Under the pieces are notes generated by a model that searched no databases, was not told the origin of the DNA, and saw only the letters and a program-made list of their open reading frames with translations. Of a stretch of 64,000 bases of DNA, positions 21,769-32,174 are shown piece by piece. Within the stretch, counting starts at the first letter, position 1, and every line of letters begins with the position of its first letter. The stretch lies in assembly GCA_027604185.1 (NCBI GenBank), contig JADGKB010000007.1, positions 1 through 64,000 of the forward strand, in the 5' to 3' direction. The stretch comes from Boothiomyces macroporosus. Lineage: Eukaryota; Chytridiomycota; Chytridiomycetes; Rhizophydiales; Terramycetaceae. The position numbers and the translations under genes were made by a program.

Positions 21769-23196
21769 TTACAAATAATTAGATAGACTCTCTTCAGAGT
21801 CTACACTCACAGTTGATTCTCGATTTCCATTAGTATTGCCTTCAGAAATTGTTCCTGAAGTATACTTTGAATTCCTAAATGAAAACCTCGAGAATCTTGA
21901 ATTGAACATTGAGATCCTGTATGGCTTTGCACTAGATTCAAGGCTAGGAGTTTCTTGCCCTGAATAATCTTCTGGGATCACACTATCAACCATAAATTTA
22001 GATTTTCTGCCCATGCTAGATTGAACAGACTGTCTTTGTCCAAGGGATGTCCGTAGGCTGCGAAGTTTAGGATCCCTTTCTTGTGTAGAACTTCTGGTAA
22101 AGGTTAATTTCGAATCTCTTCCAGAGTATGGTAACGTAGAAGTCCTGCTGGAAGGTGTAATAAGGTAAGACATTCTTGGTGCTGGCAAGTCTGGTTCAGC
22201 AGCAGTCAAGGCAGTTGCTGGAAATGCAGGGAATGACTCATCCATATCTTGTTCAGAGTATCGATTAATTTCTTCCCTTCTTTCAAATGGGACTTTATCA
22301 GAAGGATCGCTTATAATATCAATTGGCTCTTCCATACTCTGAATTGTCAAGTCCTTTTCAGAAGAAGTTGGATCCTGTGGATAGTACTTTTGCAAAAAGT
22401 TTAGGTGGCCATATTTCTTCAAATGTACCCCAAGGAATAGCGCTATGCACGAGGCAAATACTCCCCCAATTATGAATGCAACAATAGTTACAGGCTTTGG
22501 AAGGCCACTTGAAGTCTTGGAAGTACTGGATGTAGATGACTGTGGTACTGTAGTCGGCTGTACGTATGCTGTAGTGGTGGTGGTGTAATTCGCTTGGACT
22601 ACGGATACTATGCTAGCTTGTGCTGCATCGGTCGCGGTAGATGCATCAGGCAAGTTGTTTGCTTTCTATGGTCAAAACAGAATTACAATTATAACTTGTG
22701 CAGGACTATTTTGTTGTGCGGGTATATTTTGATCTGTATTGATCATGCTTATGATAGTTGAAGTCGCTTGAGCGGAAATGGTAGTAGTAGTGGTTGTAGA
22801 AGTTGTCCGTATTTTCAAAGTTGTTGTAACAGGCGGAATAGGTACAGTTTTGGGAGATGGAGGGATAACCTGTGCTATTGTCGCAACTGGTGCTGGCTGG
22901 TTGTTATTATTCTGATTCTCGTCTCCGGAATCGTCACTACTTGATGGAGGGGGATTAGTGGATGTATCAGCGCTATTGCTTCCTTCATCCGTACTTGGTG
23001 CAGAGTTATTTGATCCTGATTGTGAATTGTCGCTTCCGTCAGAAGAATCATCCTCTCCTTGTCCAAAAATTTGCTGAATTCTATCATGAATTCGCCCCCT
23101 GATTCCAAAAAGCCTTTTATTCAAGGCTTTGCCATTCGTTTCCTGGCGAATGGTCGTCGCCAGAAGTATATTAATTAGTAATGGTATTAGAAGCAT
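21769..23196 (-). CDS. Mucin-like type I membrane protein with conserved tail motif
   Basis: 468 aa, two exons joined across a 21-nt intron (22666-22686). Signal peptide MLLIPLLINILLATT. The ectodomain has an acidic Ser/Asp/Asn-rich part and then a Thr-rich mucin-like part (about 60-260). Membrane span VTIVAFIIGGVFASCIALFL. The cytoplasmic tail (about 180 residues) contains several Arg/Ser clusters (RTSLGQRQSVQSS), RFSRFSFRNSK and the final STVSVDSEESLSNYL. Tail and topology match the gene at 18974. Ser-rich basic patches could be phosphorylation sites. The proposed role is as a surface sensor or adhesin; it is not demonstrated by any enzyme or binding domain. Confidence 0.78.
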
Positions 23197-23914
23197 CAGA
23201 AGAAAAGTAATTCAGTTCAGGTGCTATATACTCTTGGGCTACGATCTTGATGTGGCGATTGCGCCCAGTTCTCGTCATTTGGTTCTTGGCCATTGAGTAT
23301 CAGTTTCATCCATAGATTCTAGTGACACAAACTTTCCAACTGCTTCTTTGATTATTATACAGAGAGTGCTTGGTAAGAATACCAGCCAGTACTGCATTAC
23401 ATTAGCGTTGTCTCAAAGGCATAAGTTTTGATGGCTCTTTGAAAATTTGAGCCTAGCGCTTTCAAGGTGAAACTCAGAACTAACCCCTCTCCAACCATGA
23501 ATCTCCGAATTCTATTAATGCTGTAATTAATGACGACAGGCACAATCTAGTATACCTGTCATGACGAATTGTAATCCCCCACCACTGCCATTGAATGATT
23601 AAACATCAGTAAGAGATTATGCATTACACCGTGACCTACTGGCGGTTCAATTGGCAACCATCCAATGTGGTGAATTTATGCTTCTTTATCTATTTACAGG
23701 CGCAAGTAGAAAATGAATTCAACTTGTATTCTACTGACCGCCTTGAGACTCGGGAAATTGTCGGAGAATTTACCAAGGCCATCCAATGAATTCCTTCTAC
23801 ACTGTGATCAGTGGAAATGACCAGATCATTCTATTGATCATCGTGCATTGACGATTAGAACTGGGTGGCTTTGGTGTAACTGTTTCGCTTTTCACAAAAA
23901 AAATTATAAAGAGG
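23197..23914. other. Intergenic, divergent promoter region
   Basis: 718 bp between a minus-strand membrane-protein gene and the plus-strand WD40 gene. Apart from the TATA-like element at 23223 I see nothing I can support. Confidence 0.55.
23223..23230 (-). promoter_or_regulatory. TATA-like element of the 21769-23196 gene
   Basis: Minus strand reads TATATAGC, 27-34 bp before the ATG at 23196. Confidence 0.45.
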
Positions 23915-26339
23915 ATGAATGACGCTGATTCAATCAGTGGTTCTTCAACGATAGAACAAAAGATTAAATTCAAAGCTGCAGCCAAAAAATTTAAAAATTA
24001 CACCACAAAGGAAGAATCTCCGCTTTATTGCGTAGCTGCCACTGGCTCTCACATTTACGCTGGGGACAGTGTAGGAGTAATTTATGAATGGAATATCTCT
24101 GAGGATGCCCCTTCTAGATTGCTAGTTGGCCACTCGAAAAAAGTTACGAATATTGTTGTAGGAAAGACGACTTTATTTTCTACAAGCGAAGATGCATCGG
24201 TCAAAATATGGGATTTAACCACAGGTACCTGTGCTAGAACTATTATGGGGCATTCCGGATCTGTTCTTTCAATTTGTCTAAATTACCAAGGAAAATTGTT
24301 CACTGGCGGTCAAGATAAAACCATCAATGAGTGGGATCCTCGAACTGGTAGACGCAAGTGGATTATGACCGGCAGTAAAGGAAGTATTCTTTGTCTAGCA
24401 TCATCTATTACTTGCCCTGATAGACTATTTTCAGGTGGTAATGACAATATTGTTAGATCATGGGATACTTCAAGCGGCAGATGTATTCAAACATTCGAGG
24501 GTCATGAAGGAGCCGTTTTAAGCATTGCAATTAACGATGGATTTCTTTATTCAGCTGGAAGAGATGGCGTAATTCATATGTGGCACTCGAGCGATGGTTC
24601 TTTGCTGCAATCATTCGCTCCCGATGATTTCTCTGCAATCACTTCAATTATCTTCATTGACAAAGTCTTGTATAGTGCCAATGAAAGCATGGTTATTACT
24701 CAATGGGACACCCAAGAGCAAATTGCCCTAGCAACTTACAAGGGACACACTGGGCCAGTTCTTGCATTATCAGCATTAGAAAATGGAACTTCTCAATTGA
24801 TCAGTTGCAGCACTGACAGTTCTGTGAAAGTCTGGAAAACTGATGGTCAAAATATCGCGCAATCTTTCCCTCGACCGACATGTAATACGATCTTTAACGT
24901 TAGCAAACGCATTTTATGCACGGCCAGCCTCAGTCAGTGGATCGCAATTTAAACGTAATTCGTCCCAATCAATAGTAAGCGATGCTGAATCACACCATTC
25001 CCTTCAAGAACAACTACAGAAGGCTCAGGAGATTATTAATAAGCAAGAGAGAAACAAGCTCCGGTTAAAAGGTGAGCTTTCTGGAACAAAATCTGAATTG
25101 AATCTTTTAAAAAATGAATTGGCAGAAGTAAAACGACAGCTAGCCTTAAAAAACTCTCTTAGCGAGGAATTGGAGGCTGCAAAGGAAATGCTCATAAATT
25201 ACAACAACGAACTTCAAAACGCCCAAGAAGCATACCATAGTAGCTTGCACTATATGTTTAGAAATTGTGATACTCAACTGAAGCGCTCTGCATTTGAAAT
25301 TTCATCTGTTTACAAGTTGATAAATGGTGAATATGGTGCGATGGTGGGGAAATCTAGAAAGGAACAGAAAATTATACCTGATAGAGTTTGGGAATTTGAT
25401 TCCGACTGGGATTCTGATTGCGATATTCCTGAAGACAAGTGCTGGTGGAGGAAAGCTAGCAAATCAGGAAAGAAATTAAAAAACATTTCCAGCGCTTACT
25501 TTATACCAACTATAGAAACAGAAAAAACTGAAGAACAGGTTATACCAGATCTCTCGCCAGTCGAACCACAGCCAGTGTTGAAGCAATTTAAACTTTCCGC
25601 CAAAAAGTCACTATCAAATCTTTTCATGGGAAGACTATTTGGAGCTGAAGAAACAAAAAAGGAAGTCCAACAACCCCAGCTACCCACCCCTGCAATGGCT
25701 GAACCACAATTTATTAGTCAGGAAATTGACGAAATATCACCAGTTGCCGACCTGAAGATCAAGTATAAAAAACATGATTCTGATGCGCAAAAGAAGAGAC
25801 ATTCAACAATGGCAATCCTAGTCTCAACAACTGAAAGTAAACCTATTCGTATCAATAGGAATAGCATGATTGTTGGCCACGCTTCACCAAATTTTGGAGG
25901 CTGGCTAAATCCTATTGGAAAATCCCAATCCCCTGTGCCTGAAGAATTATCTCCAATGGCCGGATCTCCTGCTTATTCAACTTCAGATTCATTGGGTAGA
26001 AGTAAGCGGCATTCAGTAAAGGTGAACACTGCTGAAGTTTACCGCTTTGAAAATGCTGAAGCTCTGGATTTTAGAAATACTCCGCAATCACCGCAATCTC
26101 AGTTCTCAACCTCACCAACTTCCCCAATTTCTATTGATGATGTGGATGAGGAAGACTTTGGTGGACAAACTATAGCCAGACTTGGCCGAGTTTCGAATGC
26201 CAATCGCAATGGCAAGATTAGACCAATATCTGTTCACGCCAAACCAACAATAGTTACTCCACCTGTTTCTGATTCTGATGAAAAGCCAAGTGCTAAACCA
26301 GAGAGAGCTTCTTGGCTTTCTTGGATGTCATCCAAGTGA
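23915..26339 (+). CDS. WD40-repeat protein with C-terminal coiled coil
   Basis: 800 aa; two exons with a 22-nt intron at 24882-24903. Without splicing the WD40 part ends early and the second half lacks a start. About seven WD40 repeats fill residues 25-320 (for example GHSKKVTNI...VKIWDLTTG, GHEGAVLSI...HMWHSSDG, GHTGPVLAL...VKVWKTDG). They are followed by a coiled coil (about 345-420) and a long Ser/Pro-rich disordered tail. The combination suggests a scaffold, but I do not recognise a specific family. It is not an obvious F-box protein: no F-box is visible before the repeats. Confidence 0.8.
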
Positions 26340-26394
26340 ATTTTTGTAATTTTCCTTAATAAATCTATTTGAATTTAAATTCAATAAATTACAT

Positions 26395-29300
26395 TTATTT
26401 ACTTGACCCAGACGCATCACTTTCAGTAATCACAGATGTAAATATTTCATCAAGAGTAGTTTGACTAACTCCCCAACTTTCGATTCCTGCGTCTGTCGCA
26501 TGTAAAACGAGTAGATCAAACACGTTGGCAAGTTGAATAGCGTCTGGTTTGAACCCATACTTTCTACTTTGTTCAAAGTTGTGGATACATCTTGATCCTT
26601 CTGGCAAAATTGACATGACAAAATCATGAGCTTTGTCCATTTTGTGCGATGTGATTGATAGTTTGTATCCATATCCATAATTCTCCTTTAGTGCCGCTGG
26701 GGTACCTAGACACTTTAAATGCCCCTTTGCCATGATGCCAACTTTTTGACAGCAAACTTCTGCTTCTTCCATAGAATGAGTTGTCTTGATTAAAATAATA
26801 TTACTAATAAGATTGCACGGTTTCCTCTGGCAATTGCAATAGTATCCCATACTGATCTTCGAACATCGGGATCCAAACCAGTGGTTGGCTCGTCCAAGAA
26901 AACCACCTTTGGATCAGAAACAAGGGAAATTGCAATACTGACTCGTCTTTTCTCTCCTCCTGATAAGCCTTTTACAAGTCTCTTGGCCAAGTGCAAAAGC
27001 TCAACCAACTCGAGTGCAGCACGAACAGCTGAGGTTTCCAACTCTGGGCTGATTCCCTTGAGCCTTGCATAAAAGAAAAGATGATCTTCAATAGACAAAT
27101 CATTCCATAAAATGTCAAACTTGGTTAGGATGATTCTACCTGGGGACAGACACCAATTGATCGGAAAGCCAATTGTGGGTTCTCGTATATATCAAACCCT
27201 GCAATTGTGGCTTCACCTCCGGTTGGAGGATATATACCTGTAAGCACAGAGATGAGAGTAGTCTTTCCAGCACCGTTTGGTCCCAAAAGCCCAAAGACTT
27301 CTCCATTTTCAACATAAAAAGAAATATCCTTTACCGCTTCTTTCTTTTGAAAGCTATTGTCGTAGGTTTTCTTCATTCCAAGCATCACCAAAGGCGTGTC
27401 AGAAGGATATTTTCTCTCTTTGATTGCATTTCTTTCAGCTTTTACGTAGTCATCTTCGTCTGCCGTAACTTCCTCAGAAGGGTCATATTTCTTGAAAACC
27501 TACATTAATCTAGTGCTACCTTTTCCTCGACAACCTTTTCTGATTGCAGAAGATCCTTCATGTCAGTGATTGGATAATACCACGGTCTGCATCTTCCAAA
27601 ATTATCAGGAACGACTTGAGTTAAATATATCGAAAGAAGTATTACTACAATAATTTCCACTGACATTAAAATGAGCCCTAAAAAGACTTGGTCTCCTGGA
27701 ACCACCATATTAAGTGTGTAAGGCAAAAGAACGTTTGAAGTTGCATGTCTATTCAGCAGCCCAAGAACTCTGTAAAATGCGAATGGAGGCCAAATCATAA
27801 CAACAGTCGGGAATGTGGCAGGGTCGGGGAATACCTGATCAAGAATGTACGATGTGACTACACCACAAATAACAATCAAGAAGACACCGACATTAGCAAC
27901 CGAGGATGATTTGAATAAAGCATTGAAGAAAAATGCCATACTCACTTGTACCAAGCCCCACAGCAAAATAGCAATCAATAATACTGATGTCGCAGTTTGA
28001 GTAAAGAATTCTAATCCTGTGAGATACCCTGTCGCAAAGAAGACCACCATTGAAACAATATAGCTAATATAGAATGTGATGAAGGAACTGATATAGTAAC
28101 CAGTGACATCTCCTAAACCATTCTAGAATTAGAATTAAATACCATCCGAAGCATCGCTAGAATTCTTGCTTCCTTGTCCTTGACCAAAGTTAGAGTAAAA
28201 ATCGGAAGCAAGAATGATATTCCCAATGGATACAATATTCGTCCAATAACAGATCCGAATGGGAAGAATATTTGTCCAGATTCCAAGTAAGGGAACGCCC
28301 TTGTTCCTTGAGTGATCACAGTTTGACTCAATTTGCTGTCGCTCATCCTTAGTATACCATTTGAGAGCTGAGATTGCTGTAACAGTTTTCTCAAACCGGC
28401 TGTTGGGAATCCTTGAATATTTGAAAGAACAGTGTTTTCTCCAATTTGTAATGTGTAGGAATAGTTTTTCTTTGAGTGGTCGATCTGGTCAAAATATATT
28501 CCTGCATACGGAGTGTCATCCAAAGCGGTGTGCAAGGAATATAGCGTTTCAGCAGCAGCAATGTCTTGGGATATAGCTTCAATTGCAGCGCTTACTGGGG
28601 GGGCCTTTGCCAGTTTTGAAATAGACGATTGGATAGCAGTGTAGTAGTAATTGGTCATAGATTGTATATCCGTAAAGTTTTGCAAAAAGAATGGAACTTG
28701 TTGATATCCAGATAATTGAGGTGGGAATGAATTCGTCAAAACATACCATCTTGGCTCAATAGTATCTAATATTCCATTCGAGCTTTGCCCACTTTTGAAA
28801 TAGGGAATTCCAGATGGAATTGCAGAAGCATTGGATAACGCTGGTTGTTTAGGTACATTTCCAATTAGTGATGGATTCACAGACAAAGTGCCGACAATAG
28901 CCCAAGGTCGCATTTGATAAGAAACAAACGTTCTTGCAAGACTAAAATTATAGTGCAGCTACCTTAATGCCTGCTTTGCATAGGGATCTACCAAATTAGT
29001 CCCTCCATCAGTCGGTGCCAGTACATCCAGCCAGCCAGATAAAATCTCGGACGTATATGCACTAATTTAACGAAAACTTACGAATCTTTTGTGGAATAGG
29101 TGTGAAGTGGAGTGGGTGGGATTTCATACACACTATTATTGGAGAGAATGTAGTCTTCGCCAAACCATTGCACACCTAGGGTTAAAGATTAATTACAAGG
29201 TAAACTTCCAGCTACAGTTAACGATGTCAGTTCTGAAAGTGGATCTTTACCAGTAATATCCACCAATGACAATCGACTGAGGTAATTCACAGCCCTGACA

Positions 29301-30062
29301 GGCAGAGTTGCAAAAGGAATATCACTTGCATTGAATCTGGTGATTCCAACTCCTGAAATATTGTAAATTGGCCAATTCTGTTGGTTCGTCGAGTCTGCGT
29401 TTGTGCAATATTGGATTTCAAAGTTAATATAATCTTACGATAAGTTGGAGAACCGTCGGAATACTGAGCAATAATAATCTTCAAAAGAAAGGCGAATATG
29501 ATCATGATAAAAGGACAAAGGGTGATACAGCAAATGTTCTCAAACCATTGGCGCTTCTGATAGCTTATTGCCCGTCTGCTAAAGGCCCTATGATTAATAT
29601 GAATTACCTAAATTGATAAGGCTTCCTCAGCTCGATATTCTTTACTTGTCCGGTTTTCTTTGATTTGTATTTGATTGAATCCATAGGTCCCAATGTCCCA
29701 GGAGTGCCGGGTTTTGCAGTGGGTGTTAATACAGTGTTGACTACAGTAATAGGGAATGCTTCAAATCCAGGAGTCTCTGGCCGTTTTGGTCGATCTTTGG
29801 AAGGATAGGATAATGTTTCGTAAACGTATGGGGCAGAATTTGGGTTTGTTCCTCTGCTGAGCGACGACTCTCCCTTTTCCAAATCAGCGGTCGTTCTCAG
29901 CTTTCTTGTTGGCATAGAGTTGGTTCTGTATAATGCTTCACCATCAATCTTCAACTTGGGGTATGTCTTTACAATATCTGACTGAGAATCCCTCTTTCCG
30001 AAATCGAATGATTCTTCCACTGGCGTAATATTCTCCTCGGAAGGAGGATTATTATCTTCCAT
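26395..30062 (-). CDS. Half-size ABCA-type ABC transporter
   Basis: 1,161 aa in ten exons; introns at 29588-29607, 29434-29453, 29176-29196, 29062-29081, 28942-28962, 28123-28142, 27500-27519, 27120-27139 and 26785-26804 (20-21 nt). A disordered N-terminus (about 150 aa) precedes TM1 ([14 protein letters not shown]) and a large extracytoplasmic loop. Further TM helices run from about residue 570 to 780. A single ATP-binding domain follows, with Walker [10 protein letters not shown] (about 880), signature [10 protein letters not shown] (about 978), Walker [14 protein letters not shown] (about 1000) and switch His in TTHSMEEAE. Half-size ABCA proteins are thought to act as dimers moving lipids. 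The 29434-29453 intron has a weak donor and branch site. It converges with the WD40 gene 55 bp away. Confidence 0.9.
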
Positions 30063-30788
30063 TTAGTAAGGGCTCTAACGAGCTCACATATATTTATACA
30101 GCCACATTGACAATCAAAACATTAAATTAAAATGTTTACCATTATTAAAAAAGCAGATACAAGAAAACCTGGATAAATTCGAAGCGCAGCTTAATGCGTA
30201 ATAATAACTGCCTTTGAAAAGAACTGGCGATTCAATCTCTTGGGCTGTTCACCAACTTGGCCAATGCACCATCATAGGATGTAATTGTAGAGTAACAAGT
30301 CGGCTAGCCCGTCTTGTAAAGTAAATTCAGCACTGATCTACGATCGACATGTTTGTTTTGGCACTTTGAGAGAGAAATTCGAATCACTGATCATGCACTT
30401 GTAAACACGCATTCATTAAAAGATATCATGCAAGAGAATCTCCCCTAGAACTCTGAGAAGCCAATTTCTCATTTTGCATGGATTCATTCGAGATATGAAA
30501 AGTTATCTAGTGTGATTTGCCATGACCTGCTTTATACGTGCGGTGAGTAACAGATGAAGTCACTTGCTTTGATTTACCAACTTGGCGATTCAACTAGGAG
30601 CTTCCCAAAGCATACCCCAAGAATAGAAATCTTTTATCGACGTTCTTTCATTCTATTTAGTTCTGGATCATGTTGTTCTCCAACTCAATGTTTCACTTTG
30701 CATGTGAAACCACCAAATAGCCAAAAAGAGACGGCCCTTTGGCCGCTACCATTGACCTTTAAAAGTTTGACCGCATAGAAAAATTGCA
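30063..30788. other. Intergenic, divergent promoter region
   Basis: 726 bp between the ABC transporter and the putative peptidase. It includes TTTAAAAG near 30758-30765, about 30 bp before the peptidase ATG. No supported gene; an isolated ATTCGAATC near 30376 resembles a tRNA B box but no tRNA fold surrounds it. Confidence 0.5.
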
Positions 30789-32081
30789 ATGCTTTCATTA
30801 ATATTCACAGCTCTGGTAGCTTCTACTCCAACTGGGCCCTCTATAACCAGAATTGACAAATCTGGCGCATATAGCAATGATGTCACATACACTACTTTCT
30901 ATGACCGTAGAATAACACAAAAGGTGGAGAAGGACTCGCAACCATCATTCCAGTTTCGATTCTCTTGCGACGGTGTAGATGCTACAAAGTGCCAATATGT
31001 CCAAAACTCATTTATCAGTGCAGGCAATAGAATAGCACAGCAGCTGAAACTAAAGTCAAATATTTTAGTTCAGGTTCAGTTCCATTCGTTTTGCCAAGCT
31101 ATGAACCAAGGATCCAATTGTGATGAAGTCAACAATATTATTGGTAGGGCTACCCCTGCTGCTTATTTCCCCGGTAGAACCTCTGGATCTGACTGGTATT
31201 ACTACCCACAAGCCCTTGTTAAACAGATGAATCTCAATCAAAACCTAAACTTTGCTGCTGTTGATATCTTTGCTGAATTCAATTCTGATTTTGATTTCTA
31301 CTTTAAAGATCAAGGTATTCCTATCAAAACGAACCAATCTGATTTTGAATTTGTAATCTGTCACGAAATGACGCATGGATTAGGGTTTGAATCTAATCTT
31401 GCTCAATACTCATCCTATTATGATGGAAATGGATTTCATGTGACTTCAAATAATGACTATATCGCTCCGCTTCCTTTTGCTCAAGGAAACTCACTCTCTT
31501 CCGCCACCGCATCTTCGTTGGCTCCTCTATCTATTTGGGACTCTTTTGTACAGTCTGCCAATGCATCGTTTGCTGACTTGGGAAGAAAGATTACCAGTTT
31601 CAAGCAGAATAATGTCCCACTCAGCCAATTTATTACCAACTTTGAAACTAGCGGTGACCCATACAATGCTGCTCATCAAATTATGCAGGTTATATCCAGC
31701 GGACCAAACGAAATATTTTTCCAAACCTCCAACAACCAGTCAGTTCAACTATTTTCAATGTCTGGATACAGACCAGGCTCCACTCTTGTCCATGTGAATG
31801 AAAGTATGAGCAGCACTGCAGACTTTTTGATGATTCCAGTGATGCGGCCACTATTGGGTCAGGCGTTGGATAGTATTATAGCGAAAGCCAATTCAAAAGG
31901 GATCTACGGCCCTGGCATCCTAGGAGTCATGTCTACCATCGGCTATCCTACTACTGATTCCCCTCAAGTTGGGAACTTGGAGATTGCGACTAATTTTGGA
32001 GGATATGCGAGCTCAAGTCTGCCAAAGTCAGTTTCCTTGAACTTGCTCCTAGCAGTTGCGCTTTGTCTAATAAACCAATAA
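30789..32081 (+). CDS. Putative secreted, GPI-anchored zinc metallopeptidase
   Basis: 430 aa, no intron. Signal peptide MLSLIFTALVASTP. An N-terminal domain of about 170 residues contains paired Cys. The zincin motif HEMTHGLGF is at about 192-200 (HExxHxxGF, two zinc His plus catalytic Glu), followed by ES. The C-terminus has a small-residue site (YASSSLPKS) and a hydrophobic tail (LNLLLAVALCLINQ), typical of GPI attachment. A Met-containing turn is plausible near VMSTIGYP. The HExxHxxGF core places it among metzincin-like or related zincins, but I do not recognise the family. It may digest host or environmental protein at the cell surface (inference). Confidence 0.75.
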   Translation: MLSLIFTALVASTPTGPSITRIDKSGAYSNDVTYTTFYDRRITQKVEKDSQPSFQFRFSCDGVDATKCQYVQNSFISAGNRIAQQLKLKSNILVQVQFHSFCQAMNQGSNCDEVNNIIGRATPAAYFPGRTSGSDWYYYPQALVKQMNLNQNLNFAAVDIFAEFNSDFDFYFKDQGIPIKTNQSDFEFVICHEMTHGLGFESNLAQYSSYYDGNGFHVTSNNDYIAPLPFAQGNSLSSATASSLAPLSIWDSFVQSANASFADLGRKITSFKQNNVPLSQFITNFETSGDPYNAAHQIMQVISSGPNEIFFQTSNNQSVQLFSMSGYRPGSTLVHVNESMSSTADFLMIPVMRPLLGQALDSIIAKANSKGIYGPGILGVMSTIGYPTTDSPQVGNLEIATNFGGYASSSLPKSVSLNLLLAVALCLINQ

Positions 32082-32174
32082 TTGTCAGCCCAACTTCCAT
32101 TGAGCAGCCTTATCACCTTTTAAATTAGCAGACCACGTCTTTTTGTAAAAAATTTCCATTTTCGAAATCTGGAA

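Noticed and set aside
30360..30390. Possible tRNA B box (ATTCGAATC) in the 30063-30788 gap
   Set aside because: No matching A box, anticodon stem or acceptor stem at the right distances on either strand.
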